Positions 46,871-59,735 of a stretch of 64,000 bases of DNA are shown here, piece after piece; position 1 is the first letter of the stretch, and each line of letters starts with the position of its first letter. The notes beneath the pieces were generated by a model. The model was given only the letters and a program-made list of their open reading frames with translations. It was not told where the DNA came from and did not search any database. The position numbers were made by a program, and so were the translations under genes. The DNA is from Phoenix dactylifera (Eukaryota; Streptophyta; Magnoliopsida; Arecales; Arecaceae), in assembly GCF_009389715.1 (NCBI RefSeq), contig NC_052404.1, forward strand, positions 8,020,745-8,084,744. The letters are read 5' to 3'.

Positions 46871-49800
46871 ATGGAGGGCGGTTCGGGTGGGAACGACGTG
46901 GAGCTGGTGTCCAAGACGCTGCAGTTCGAACACAAGCTGTTCTACTTCGATCTGAAGGAGAACCCCCGTGGGAGGTACCTTAAGATCTCGGAGAAGACGT
47001 CGGCGACGAGGTCCACCATTATCGTCCCTGTTAACGGCATCGCCTGGTTCATCGACCTCTTCAATTACTATGTCAATACTGACGAGCAGGATGCCTTCAG
47101 CAAGGAGCTCAAGCTCGACACCAAGGTCGGAAAAATTCTATCCTGGTCTAGGTTTGTTGGGTTCTTGTTGTTTAGATACTTTGGATCTGGGACTTTGTGC
47201 TGATTGATGCTCTCTTTGTTGTTATTAGGTGTTTTACTTTGATATCGGGGAGAATAAAAGGGGGCGCTTCTTGAAGGTAGAGCCTTGCCGTTGCTTTTCA
47301 TTATTTCTCTCCACCTTTTTCGATAACGTATGATTGCTTATGTTACTTCTACTTTTTTGAGGTAGCTATGCCTTTTTTTTGTTCAGTTTCGTGCTATTAT
47401 GACCTGAATCGGATATAGCTAAGATCTTGCGGGGGTTGATCTTCTGGGAATTGGACGGAGTAGTCTCATCTTGAATTGCCTCGTAATGATGATACATTAA
47501 CATTGCCAAAAGTGGAAAAGGTTGCTTTTCAGAAAGTTAAGTAGGCATGCACAAGTGTAGGACAGGTTAACAACTGAATATGTGAACCGGCATAAGTTTT
47601 TGGGGAGTTTCCTTGTTGTTGCCTGGGAAATTGGAGGAGGGTCATGCCTTTCACTTTAAAACTGTGAATGGATTTTCATGACCTCTTTTGCTGAGCAAGC
47701 GCATGTAATAACAGAGGGCCTTTGAAAGCATTGCAATTGCATGCACAAAGTTACATTGGCTATTATTTTCAATCATGTTTCACATGTTGAAATCCGAGAC
47801 ACGATGCATTTCCCATACTTCATCCACGCGAAATAATAGAGAACAAGATTATCTTGTGAACCTCTGGTTGTAAATCTCTATTTGCTTTTTCATTTTTTTT
47901 TTCATCATATATAGGTGCATATATATTTATTATCATGGATCAATTTTACCCGAAGATTAAGCCACATAGCTGAATATGTTATTTTCGAATTTTGCAATGT
48001 AATGGGTATTAAGTATGATGTTGTCCGCATCAGGTGTTGCACAGTAATTGTAATAAAAAAGGTATAGAATCACTAAAACATTGAAAAAAGAAAATTACAA
48101 TTTCGGAGATTTTGAAAAATGCTTAAAAGGAGGAAAAATGTTGACTGTCAATATAAACACTAGATATTGTATAATCGTATAATGAAATAGAGAACCAGTG
48201 AAAATATTCAAGAATTACATTGTCTGCTAAAGATGTTGAATTTTATTCATTATGTCTCTCTATCTGTTCTATAAAAAAAACTTAATTGATTATTGACCTT
48301 GAAGGTGAATCTTGTATACAATTAACCCGATATAATTCATAAAAAGATTGAAGTAAGAGGTTTGTATTCTCCAATTAAAACCACCCTACTAAATCGTTTG
48401 ATTTTATAAATTTCTGATTGATGATGTAAAATCTTTTGTTATATGTTCTCATAAATTGTTTTTTCTTTAAATGAGGTCAAAGCATCTAGGAAAATTGTGA
48501 CCTATTGATGCTTATATGGACCAATACCATTTCTTGCATGTAGATTTAGTTTATTCCGCCTCCTGATGGAATAAAAACTGGCTGGTTAATTTAATATCCC
48601 CATCCTAAAATTGTGTCTAGCCCAGCATTCATGCAATACACTAAATTTTTTTTTTTTAACAAGTGTGGCTTGAACTTGTTTGGTTTGAGCATACAAATGT
48701 TTATATATTCTCTACCTTGTTGATTTCTCTTAACAGGATGGTGAAAATCCAACTAGTGTATCAACATGTTTGCATGTCTTCTTGGTTTTTATTACCTGAA
48801 AATTTGCTAGTTTGTTCAAATGGACATGTATATGAAGAATGTACTTCTATATCGCAGCTTAACATATGCTTATCTTGTGTTTAAAGGTGGCTGAAGGCTC
48901 CCTTTAGATTTTGCTCAAAATAGGTTAAATTGCACTGAGATGCTTGTTTCGAGTATTATGGTTTTGGTTAATTATTTAGTTTTCGACAGGGATTAATGTT
49001 TCCAGCATTTATCTATCAATGTAAAACTTTTGACTACGGTTGCTTGTATGTTTATATCAAGTAATTGTCTGATTTAGGCTGAGAGATAAGGTTCTATCAT
49101 TTCTTTTGTTGAGTCATGTTGGGTTGCATGGCATCTTATTGGCGTTGGGCTTTCCTAAAGGCTAAAACTAAGCCAACTTGGGTGATTCAAATTCCTACCA
49201 TTATACTGCTTCACATAACTGCATCAATAAATGAATATGGGAAAACATATATTTTTCTATACTGGTATTAGTAAGGGTAGGTTGGGAGGTATACGCATAT
49301 TCTCAAGGTCTTCGAGCATGGGACATCTAGCCCTGTCCTTGTTGGGATGGTAGTGAATGGGATCAAAGTTGGATTTTAGATTTACGACAATTAGAGATAT
49401 CTTGTAATTTGATTGGTTATGAATATTGGAGAGAATACGATGGATCATTAGTGCCTATTCATAAATTTGAGCCAAAATGGCTAGATCTTGATCCGATTGG
49501 GGAAAAGGAAGATTTTCTTCAATCCATTCAACTCGAATCTCTTGGAAGATAACTAGAAGAAGATAAAAGAGTTTCGAAAGTAGGACTTTAAGTCTCCTTT
49601 TTTTCATTAATTCTTAAAAAATGAGGTATATAGCCTCTATAATAATGTGGGGTCCGCTCTAACACAATGTAGGTTGGATTTTTCTTCCTAAACCTAGTAG
49701 TACTCTTTTTTTTAAAATAAACATCTCTCATAGAAATCTTCTAGAAAAATCTAAAACTCTTGAGGTGATAAATCTCGACTTCTACATCAATTCTGCCTTC

Positions 49801-52800
49801 TGTCGCTTCGCCTGATTCTTCTCGAATAGAGAGCTACATCTGGTCAAAGTCTTATCCGAAAAAAAATGTTTTAATTTAACTAGCCCATTTCGTGGCCGAA
49901 ACGATAGAATTTTGGCCCGATTCAACCTCCTAGGAGGTTGGCCTAAAGTTGTAGATCTCGAAAAGATGCTTTATTCAAAAAAAAAAGATTATCTCAATCG
50001 GACATCGCATGACCAAATTATGGCCTTCTGAAGGTTGGTCTGTGACACGGCTTTTTGATGTAGCGGATCTCGTTTCTGAACTTTGTCTAACCTCACTCGT
50101 ACTAGTCAAAGTATTCTACATCGAGTTTAGTGATCTTTCTGAATAGTCGTAGTAGTCCAAGTAATCCACATCGAGTCTGGTGATCCTCCTAAATTCTGTA
50201 ATGGCCAAAGTGGTCCACATTGAGTCCAGTGATCTTTTTTAATACTCGTAGTGGCCAAAGTAGTCCACATCAAGTTTAGTGATCCTTCTGAATACTCGTA
50301 GTGGCCAAAGTTTTTTACATCGAGTTTGGTGATCCCTTTGGATACTTATAATGGTTAAAATGATTTACATCGAGTTTGGTGATCCCTTTGGATACTTATA
50401 ATGACTAAAATGGTCCACATCAAGTCTGATGATTCTTCTGAATACTTGTATTGGTCAAAGTGGTCCACATCAAGTCCGGTGATCCTTCTTAATACTCGTA
50501 TTGGCCAAAGTATTTTACATCGAGTATAGTAATTTTTCTGAATACTCGTAGTGGCCAAAGTATTCTACATCGAGTTTGATGATTCTCTTGGATGTTCGTA
50601 GTAGCCAAAGTGATCCACATCGAGTCCAATGATCCTTCTGGATTAGATTTAGTAACAAATCTATGCGGTATTGTTGATTGAATTTTGAAGAGAAAACAGG
50701 GGTGGGAGGTGGGGGTATTGGTGTTCAACGTTATAGAACTTGCATTTAAGAAATATGAGTAGTATGGTTTACAAGAGCACTAAATTAGTTAAATTGATAC
50801 GAATGACTAATTTTGGAACTGTTGAGGTATGGTCTTATGACAGATCCGTGACACTTCTGTGTTCTGGGCTGGTAAGTTTGGAGGAAAGCAGAGAGCAGAA
50901 GAAGAAGAAGAGGAGTACTAGAGAGAGAGGAGGGGAGAAAAATAACAATTACTAACTCTGAATATACTTGTACAATAGCTAATTTTCTGACCTCCTCTTT
51001 ATATAATAGAACAAACACTGGGAGGGATTCCTAAAAGGTATCCTCTTAAAGAAAATATAAAAGTAAAATGACTACACTGTATCTCCAATCTCACATACAT
51101 GTCACCAAAGAGAAGCGAAAGAAAGGGTAATGATGTATGTTTTCCAAGTAGCCTAGATGGAAGGAAGCTAATCTTCATTTTGGTTAACTAAATACTGCCC
51201 TAAAATCCATCAAGATTTTAACTGTTCTTCAAAAGTCCCACCTATAACTTTGAACTTTATATTTAGGTTTTGTCAGAATTCTTCCAGACTCTTTTTAATT
51301 CTGACTTAATCTCGTGTATTCAATACTTTAAAACACATATTGTAGAACTATTTTTACCAGGTTTACAATTTTAAAAGAAATTAAAAGTTCAGCAGCATTT
51401 TTAAATTAAAACAAAAGAGTATACTTCCAAACTTTTGGGCTTTTGCTTTCTGCATGCAAATCTAGCACTGCCACACTGCTTCTAATGTTGTTGCTGGTAA
51501 AACTGCTGCCACCAGCATCAACTAAACTATTTTTTCCACCTTTACCACCTCCGCCGTCATACCACCTCCCTTGTCACCAATACTACTGCTGCATGTCTCT
51601 TGTTTATGAAACAATTGTTGCTGCCAAACATGTTTAACCTTTTCAAAAAGGTGCAAAATGAAACAAGATTATGGCTCATTTTCTATTCTCAAAACAAAAA
51701 AAAGAGAAAAAAAACATCGTTGCTCAGATCCTAAGTTTGCCAATATATGAATGATGTCACGTGCACATACAAACTTCCATTCCCATTTCGTAGACATTTT
51801 ATATATCAAGCAACATAATGTCTGTGTGAGTGTGCACGCATACACCTGCACTCACTCATTTACTGTTGGGCTGCATGTTAAGTTTGGTGCAGTTAAACTT
51901 TTCTATCTTTTGGCGTGAGGGCCAATTCTTGATCAAACCCAGGATTTGATGATGTCAACCTGAGGTGCCCCATGCCCATTCCTTTGCATCTTTTGACCAG
52001 AGATCATCAGCATATCAATTGAATTGTCATACAATTCCCTTGTTTCATCTAATATGTTTAACATGCAGTTTAACTCCTCTATATATATTATGCAACCTTC
52101 ATAGAAATTGCTGTTAAGATAACTCATAAAGTTGACCAAAATTGATGGGGTAATGCTTGTTGATGATGGTTTTGTATTGTCTTTCCATCTAACATATTAG
52201 TTATAACTTTGCTGTCTAACTTGCTATATGACTTGCAAGTTTGTTTTTCTTTTTTCTATTGTTTTCTCATGCCAATGATAGTACAAATCCTTTTTCTTCC
52301 TCCTGAACATTAACCAGACAGTTAGGATCTCCACCTCATATGAACCATTCACCCTTCTTGACAACCCTGAGCAAACCTTAGCATAACTCTAGCAAGTCTT
52401 CTTCATAAATTCAAATGAAAGAAGTTCAATATTTAAAAGTTGCCTCATCCCAAACATATAGTGTTGTCTTAAGTTTGTTGATGTTCACCATGATACCAGC
52501 GTCATAGCATGTTGTTTTGTTTGCAATTTTCTGTAGATGCTAATAATTAACTTTGGTGTTTGCCTTTGTGTGTACAATAATTCCGCTGTTATTGAAGATG
52601 AATGGATATCTAATTCATTACATTGCTTTACATTAGTTGACTTCAATCTTAGGTCCACTACTGCTGCTCCCTTGACCCTGAACGTAGTCTTATGAAGATG
52701 GATAAGATGCAATTTGTCTGGTTATCCCTAGATGATAAATTTATTCTAACTGCATAATCTTATTTTTCAAAAATAATCTCATATTCGAGATTTTTAATCT

Positions 52801-55800
52801 TATATAAACTGAACTCACTTTTTCATGGGCTTTATTTTCTTCAATTTTTTTCTATACAACTAATCTTGCTTTTCTGCATTGTTGATGATTGTTTTCTTTT
52901 AAACTGTTCTTCTTTCCTTCATGCATTGTTCTTTATGAGAAGTTAGATTGTATGAATAAACTTACCAATGAGAAGTAGGCAATAATAAATGTCTCACTTA
53001 TGGTTCTTTTGATGTTGATAGACATAGCGAAATCTTTGAACATGTAAATTAATATTCCATTATCATAGTCACTTTTATCTAATGATTTTGATAGAAGTGT
53101 TTGACAGTCATTGCTAAATTTAGGCAAATAATGATCTAATGGAAGTATTTTACAGTCATTCCTAAATTAAGGCAACTCTTGTTGAAGTTTGGTTATCCAT
53201 CATTGCAAGAACATAAACTTGCCCATTATGGAAGTGCATAATGGAAGTATACTAATATTATTTTAATCTGATGATCAGTAACATGTAAAAGATGCTCTTT
53301 GTTCTCATTATATGGTGGTCTTTATAACAGGATAATGCATAAAAACTGCTAATTACATATTCATTACGTCTGTATATTGAAGGTTCTCCAAACAGTTTAT
53401 GAAGGCCTTACAATGTTTTGACTGCCATTATATTTCACCATGTTTGTTGTGCGATGTTGTATCCTATATGGAATCTGACATGTTAGTGGGAAGTCAGTCA
53501 TAAAAGTTTTTCTTGATATTCTGTGCAATTATTGTTGAATGGGCATGAGAGAACTGATTTATTAGTCCGCCAAGCTTTAAACCCTTATGGGCCATTGGAA
53601 TGGACCATTATCTATTCTATCTTTTTTTAAAAGAGAACAGTTTTGATTTTCCACATGATTCTCTCTACATCCCATCTGTCAGCTTCTCGGATGAGAATAT
53701 GCTTATATCTTTATCAAAATCATTGGTCTTCCTTCAATTGAATATTAGCTAAATAGAAATTTGCCAAGCAACAAAACCCTTCCCTTTTTGGAAAGGTAAA
53801 TTATCAACCTGCAAACAACCCGCTTTAAGCAGATTCGTGTTTGACATAAATAGGTTTGGGTCATAAATGGGTCAACTTGCCTAGACCTGGGTTAGGTCAT
53901 GACTTGACCCGTTGTAACTAGTTTAAGAATAGTTTAACTCATTTAAAACCTACCTAACCTATTTCTATGCCGCTTAACCTCACCCGCTTAATTTGTTTAA
54001 CCCGTTTAAAATCTTTTTTTTTGTTAAAAATCCACTTAGCTTGTTTAAGCCCTTTGACCTGATTTGACTTGTTTAATAAGCTATTATGCAGGTCGGGTCG
54101 GGTTACCTATTTAATAAATAGGTCGGGTTCAGATCTGAATTTTTAACGTCTAATAAACATGTCAGGTGCAAGTTAACAAACTTTTGACTCAACCCGCATC
54201 CGACCTAAGCCAACCGAATCGCCGCCCATAATTAAATCATTCAAGATCATTTATCATCTAAATTTTAAATTTTTGATTGTTGCAAATATTGCATTTACAA
54301 TGTTCCATCCTACTATGGTTATATTTCCCATTTAAGAGTTTTTCTATGCATGCATTTGATTCTCTCTCTCTCTCTCTTATAACAGTCCATTATAATATCA
54401 TTTCTTAATTTCATTTTTATAATTTATATATGCTGTAATTCAATTATATTCAATGTCCATTGCATGTGCCTGATTGCTAGTGAATCCAAAAAAACTGGAA
54501 GGGAAAAAAGAAAATCAGCACGACCTTGCCATTACTAGGCTTGTCTTTTCTTTCTCTTGTTTTGAACCAATTTTTCTTAAAGGATTCTATCATTTTGCAA
54601 ATCATTGTGTTCATATCATCATTTGAAGTTTTGGCCGAAACCGGTTAACAATTGGCGGAAAATTTCCAATTTTGTTCCATTTTGGGCACTTCCGGTCGAT
54701 TTTCTGGCCGAAACTGATAAATTTTTATCTTGTTTTTTTTTGTTTAACAGTGGATTATTCAATATTTTCTAATATTTTCTAAAATTTGTTAATATTATCT
54801 AATAACAAAATTATCCAAGTCTTTTAATGATCAAATTTATTTATTTATTTATTGGCTAAGCTTTGTTGTTATAATGAGCAAGATGCAATCTTGATGTGTA
54901 TCTTTGTTAATTAGAAAGTGTTGTGTGTTTCTAATTTCCTACCATCCTTTTTCTGCTTAAATTTGTTTTCTGTTCTCATCTTTTAGAATAAAATGATATG
55001 TTAAAACGAAGTAGTGAAATAAATGTGTTTTTCTGTGGATTTATCTTTTCTTGCTTAAATGGATTGTTAAAAGGGATTATCATAAAATATTCTCAAATGG
55101 TTTTTCTTGCTTAGACGAGTTATTAAAATAAAATGAAATATGCTTAGTAAAAAGTTTAGTTGGACGTAAACATCAGAGCAAATATAGGAAATTAGCAACA
55201 AAAAAGCAAGTTAGAAAAATTATAAAGATTGGTTGGCTGGAACTCCGGATCTCAGAGCGGAAGTGCTGAAACTGAAACTATACTTAGAGGAGGACTGAAT
55301 CCAAAACTGAGTTACAAAACTTAGCTTCATGCTCAATCTACCAAAACTGAGTTACAAAACTTAGCTTCATGCTCAATCTACCAAAACTGAGTTAGAAAAC
55401 TTTGCTTCATGCTTAATCTACCATGCTTTAAAGCATATTCTGATACCTAAGTAATTTTAGAGGGACCCCTTAAAATATGCTATTGCGTTGGTGGGGACAG
55501 TATGAGTCACCGTCCATGGTCTATGCAGCAACAAACTAAGTTGTGCTTATGGAATTCCGCCCCCCTTTCAGCCAAATAATATCAGAAAAATGATCTTTAT
55601 TGTAGGATTTCTCAGACCTTTTCTGAACCCATAACCCTAGGGAAATGAGAAACCTTATCCAATATAAATATCCTAGTTGTGAGATGGGAAATGCTGTATA
55701 TGATTTCAAGGTTGTAGTTAGCATCATCTTCATTTCTAATGGACATGCTGGAGGATACTTGTGTGCCTGGGTAGGCCAACAGACATCCAAACTGTTGATT

Positions 55801-56589
55801 TGATAGAGGTTATACAATCTATCATATAAAACTAATATATTTACTTCTTGTTTAGATTTCAGAGGCATCTGTCAACAGAAATCGTAGTACAATCATTGTT
55901 CCAGCCGGAAGCTCAGGCGAAGAAGGATGGGCAGCATTTAGGAACATTTTGCTAGAGATTAATGAAGAAGCTTCCCGACTTTTCATTGTACCAAATCAGG
56001 TAAATGCTGAGTGAATGGTTTTGTGCCAAGGTTCCCTGCATGGTGTTTTTTTCTGAGCTTCTCCTTACTTTTGTCAATTGTTTCTTATAATACCAAAACA
56101 GCAACATATGGAACCACCAGAGCGACTTCCAGGACTTTCAGATGATGTTGGGGCTGGATTTATATCAGGCCATAGTGCACAGTCAGCCTCTGGGTCAGAG
56201 TTAAATGTTGACCGATTGGTTGAATTGCCTCCTCAGGAGGATATTGGAGGCATGGGGATGTCTAAAGTAATTAGGGTAGATCAAAAGAGGTTCTTCTTTG
56301 ATTTAGGTAGCAATAATAGGGGCCATTTCTTGAGGATATCTGAGGTACCTGGAGTATTCAATGAATAGCTATTATCAATTTCATTGTTTTTACCAGTGAC
56401 AAAACATCATGACTTCCTTGCCGTATACAAATGCAGGTTGCTGGTGCAGATCGCTCATCAATCATCCTTCCCTTGTCTGGTCTGAAGCAGTTTCATGAAA
56501 TGATCGGTCATTTTGTGGAGATAACCAAGGACAGATTTGAAGGAATGACTGGTCCAAATGTGCGGACAGTGGAGCCGGCACAGAGATGA
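46871..56589 (+). CDS. PURA1: Pur-alpha purine-rich single-stranded nucleic-acid-binding protein (5 coding exons, 280 aa)
   Basis: Exons: 46871-47125, 47229-47276, 55856-55999, 56102-56344, 56437-56589. Each is a whole number of codons, so every intron is phase 0. Three PUR repeats are visible, each pairing a beta part with a helix part: (1) ELVSKTLQFEHKLFYFDLKE..GRYLKISE..TIIVPVNGIAWFIDLFN; (2) KVFYFDIGENKRGRFLKISE..STIIVPAGSSGEEGWAAFRN; (3) KRFFFDLGSNNRGHFLRISE..SSIILPLSGLKQFHEMIGHF. A glycine-rich start (MEGGSGG) precedes them. The length and layout match Arabidopsis Pur-alpha. The family binds GGN-rich single-stranded DNA and RNA and takes part in transcription and growth control in the nucleus. 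Intron 2 is very long (8579 bp) and full of repeats. The gene appears intact. Confidence 0.92.
50132..50680. repeat. 50-bp-period tandem array, about 11 diverged units
   Basis: Units open with GATCCTTCTGAATACTCGTA and contain GTGGCCAAAGT, TCCACATCGAGT and TTTGGT. Unit starts fall at 50132, 50182, 50231, then every 50 bases: 50281, 50331, 50381, 50431, 50481, 50531, 50581 and 50631. Individual units differ by many substitutions, so the array is old. Because 50 is not a multiple of 3, the open frames through it (50355-50558, 50489-50728, minus strand) are not coding repeats. Confidence 0.92.
53815..54230. mobile_element. ACCCG/GGGTT-rich hAT-like non-autonomous element
   Basis: It starts with CAACCTGCAAACAACCCGC, has many TTTAACCCG/CCGCTTAA-type units, changes to GGTCGGGTCGGGTT in the middle, and ends near AACCGAATCGCCGCCC. 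This layout is typical of a common plant hAT-related MITE family, as I remember it. Terminal repeats and target duplications are not clear. Confidence 0.45.
55301..55420. repeat. 40-bp tandem triplication
   Basis: CCAAAACTGAGTTACAAAAC with its following 20 bases starts at 55301, 55341 and 55381. The first two units are identical; the third has three changes. It lies 436 bases before Pur-alpha exon 3. Confidence 0.96.
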
Positions 56590-58685
56590 TCTTTTTGGAG
56601 GACAGTTGATCCCCTCACTTCAGTTCTACTGCAGGTCTGTTTGATTTAGATTGAGCCGTTGTGTAGATCATGCTCTATATTGTTGTTCACGTCTGGTGGA
56701 GAATAATGGTTACTCCACAGTGGAGATATGGTCATTTGCCAATCTTTTTTACTTTTAAGGAATAATGAAGAGCAAAACTAATATCTTGCAGCTTGTGCGT
56801 CTAGTGGTATAAAAAGGTGGTGACTCCAATGTTGATGTCTCTGAATAATCTTGTTTTTGATGCCACTCTATTAAACCCATCATCTTGTGTTTTTTTAAAT
56901 GCTGGCAATGAAATGTGATTTCCGAGTTATTCCTTTATACAGGGCTACCTCTGCATTTTTTTGGTTGCCACTTATTACTAGGATTTTTAACAGTTCAGTC
57001 TGCAAGTCTCTGATCGGAGCAGGTACTGCAGGTATGCGATCATCAGCCACCTTAATGACATGGTTAAGATCATCATGGGAATGTTAGAATTTTTTTCCTT
57101 TTCTTTTGGTTAATCAATATGTTGTAGCAATTGGTTGATATCCTTTGCTGAAGTGGTATTTTTTTCCCTATCCGAATGATATAATTTTATTACCAGATTC
57201 TGTCAGGTCTGTGAAGCATTCATTTATTTACTTTTTTTTTTTTTTTTGAATTGCCGTTTGAGTCGGCATCAATCACTTCAGAGAAATGATGCAGCAATCT
57301 ACCCATGTCGAACACGACGGGATCTGGTAGTCATTATGACTGGTGGGTCCGGATAAAGAATTGTGGATGGGGCGGGCGGGCGCGGTGTTTGCTACGGACC
57401 ATTTTGCGTAGGGTGGTTTTTCTTGTCCGTGAAATTTTTCCTCCTGTAAAAGAAGGCGACTGCTTGTATATGATTCTTATGGCATGCAGGTTGAACTGGG
57501 CCATGGATGATAGCTTGTTATCAGGGGCAGATGGCATTTAGAAACAAGTATGCTTCGCTTGGTATTGCTCGCCTTGATTGTTGATACTGTAGATGCAAAA
57601 GATGCCTTCATTGATGTCCAGGTCTGTGACTGCATGCTGCTCGATATCTAGGAGTCTAGGTGTGATATCTAAGTTTATGTAGGCATGCTCTGGTTTGTTT
57701 ACAGGGCCAAGCATTCAAATAATATCTTTGGGAGAGTCTTGCTTGGAAAAAAAAAAATCAAAAAACTGAAAACTTCTGTCAAACTAATCGCAGCCATTGT
57801 TTACAACGAGACCGGTGCTTCCTTTGTCGAAATCATCGACACTGGTAAAGTTGAACCTCCAGTTCTGCCCCTATTTCCTCAATAGTTTCTAGGTCCGCCA
57901 TGTGAGATTCAACCGAAGTAGCAGGATCGATCGTTTCTTTTGTTCCCTGGCAGTGGCCTACTCCTCTCCTTCTTTTGTGAGATTCAAGCCATTTTTGGAA
58001 AGTCTTTTAGCAGAGTTTTTCACCTGCGCAGCCTTTTTTCGAGCTTAACAGTTGCAGCCAAGAAATCTGAAAAGAGGATGAAGACTGGTATAAGTGGGCA
58101 GGGGTCTGCCTCCTCTCCTTGGCTGCGCATGCCGGGATTATTAGGGAGGAACGGAGTGAAATATGTATTTGCTGTCGGGTAGGGTTAGAGTTATGCGGGA
58201 TCATTTCTAGGAGAAATTATTGCTTACACAACATGCACCATGTGGCCGTGTTTGTAGCCAATAGCTGCCGATTCCCGTGAGCCTCATTCATCAAGCATGC
58301 ACTAGGTGCAAGATCATATGAACCGGTGGCCATGATTGGTGAAACAAAATAATATAAGTCAGATTTTCTTTTTTACCGTATTTCTAGTATTTATTTTAAA
58401 AAAGCCAAAAACTAGGAACTTCCCTTACTAACAAAGTTGTCATTCTAATGATTAAAATTAAAAAAAAAATCGCGCATGTCATCCCTTTTCTTTCTCATCA
58501 AGCCTCTTTATCTGTCTTTTTTTCTCATCAAGTCATCTCTTCCATCCATGAGATCTTTTTCCTTTCCAACTCTCTTTCTCCTCTAAATCCATCTCCTTTT
58601 CAGAATTTTTGCACCTAAGCGTTCATAAAATCTAAAAAATGCTATATATATATATATATATATAGACAAAGCTAGAAAATTATAT
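56590..58685. other. 3' flank of the Pur-alpha gene and spacer
   Basis: The first part should contain the 3' untranslated region. There is a long T run at 57232-57247, GC-richer patches near 57340-57400 and 58040-58190, and a TA repeat at 58645-58668. Open frames (57305-57541, 57940-58182 and others) are short, overlap with opposite-strand frames and match no family. Confidence 0.4.
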
Positions 58686-58689
58686 ACTA

Positions 58690-59090
58690 TATACCAGTAC
58701 AAATGAATATCATATTTTCAAAACTTTGCATTGATTTATCTAGAAATGCGTATTGGTTTGCTAGATGACTAATATGCTTAATGCGTACCATCTGACCATA
58801 TAGTATGTACTGGTAAAAAATATGTTCGAAAAAGTGTATCGACTTATTTGAAAGTGTGTATTGGAACATTACTAGGTGTATATCAAAAAAAGCTTGCGGT
58901 ATGTATTATAAAGTCGACGAGTGTATATCATCTGATTATGTAGTGCATACTGATGAACATGATGTTCCGAAAATTGTATATCAATTTGTTTGGAGGTATG
59001 TTTTGGGTCGGTAGATGACTAATTTGCTAAGTATGCACCACCCGATCCTGTATTGTATATTGACAAACAACATATTCTGAAAATTATGTA
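58690..59090. repeat. Diverged tandem repeat beside the retrotransposon
   Basis: A phrase of the type ATATTCTGAAAATT(A/G)TGTATTGATTTA recurs four times near 58712, 58819, 58961 and 59070. A second phrase, TAGATGACTAAT(A/T)TGCT, recurs near 58762 and 59023. Spacing is uneven (107 to 142 bp), so this is an old, worn tandem repeat. The retrotransposon starts directly at its right edge. Confidence 0.6.
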
Positions 59091-59350
59091 TTGATTTATG
59101 TTGGGGGAATAAGATTTTTCCCCCAAGTGACACGAATGCCCCCAAGAAGCCGCACAATCGCCGACCCTGAACAGCCGAAGTCGGCGTCCGACCTCGGAAC
59201 GCCCGACCTCAAGACATCCGACCTAGGAAAATCTTGATGCTCAAGGTCTACCCTTGTCAGCCACCTACTACGGCCGTACTCCCCCGAGGTCCAACTGAGG
59301 ACCATACCCTGCCACTGCTTCAGCATTTATTGCGCATAGCCGCTGTAACC

Positions 59351-59466
59351 CTCCGGTTCACTCTACAATTAATGTGGATCTCCGGCTTACTCCACCATTA
59401 ATGCGGATCTCCGGCTTACTCGACAATTAATGCGGATCTCCGGCTTACTCCACAATTAATGCGCAT
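59351..59466. repeat. 29-bp tandem repeat inside the LTR, 4 units
   Basis: CTCCGGCTTACTCCACAATT plus AATGCGGAT repeats from 59351, 59380, 59409 and 59438. It lies about 260 bp upstream of the LTR TATA box, in the usual enhancer part (U3). Confidence 0.93.
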
Positions 59467-59728
59467 GGCTCCTGACATCTACGGATCCTCGGCTCTCCAC
59501 GGCAAGTTAGCCCAGCAGAGTCTAGTCAACCATGATAAGTCCCCGATCTCGGCCATACCCCCGACACCGATGCAATAATTCGCCTGGCAGCGCCCCAATT
59601 CAGGTCGTACGACGACCTCACCGCCGACATCGATGTAATAATTCGCCTGACCGTGCGCCGACCTGGACAACATGCCAAGCCGTACTACGGCTTCGCCCCG
59701 TTACATCACAGGTACACCGACCCCCGCC

Positions 59729-59735
59729 TATAAAA
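59729..59735 (+). promoter_or_regulatory. LTR TATA box
   Basis: TATAAAA, in the context GCCTATAAAAGGGAA, is the only strong TATA box in the LTR and likely sets the start of the retroelement transcript about 30 bases downstream. Confidence 0.75.

Larger units (their letters stand above)
47277..55855. other. Giant second intron of the Pur-alpha gene
   Basis: The intron is 8579 bp, bounded by TTGAAG/GTAGAG and TTGTTTAG/ATTTC. It is mostly AT-rich. Inside are a 50-bp-period tandem array (50132-50680), a (GAA/GAG)-rich stretch near 50890-50940, an ACCCG/GGGTT-rich hAT-like segment (53815-54230), CT runs (54363-54377) and a 40-bp triplication (55301-55420). The segment 49240-51060 looks inserted because of its different composition, but its ends were not found. 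No other gene was seen in it. Confidence 0.75.

Noticed and set aside
50355-50728. CRISPR-like reading of the 50-bp repeat array
   Set aside because: Plant nuclear context, no unique spacers, and the whole 50-bp unit repeats with drift.
57305-58182. A possible small gene downstream of Pur-alpha
   Set aside because: Several short frames in different phases and strands, none with a domain, and no consistent splice plan.
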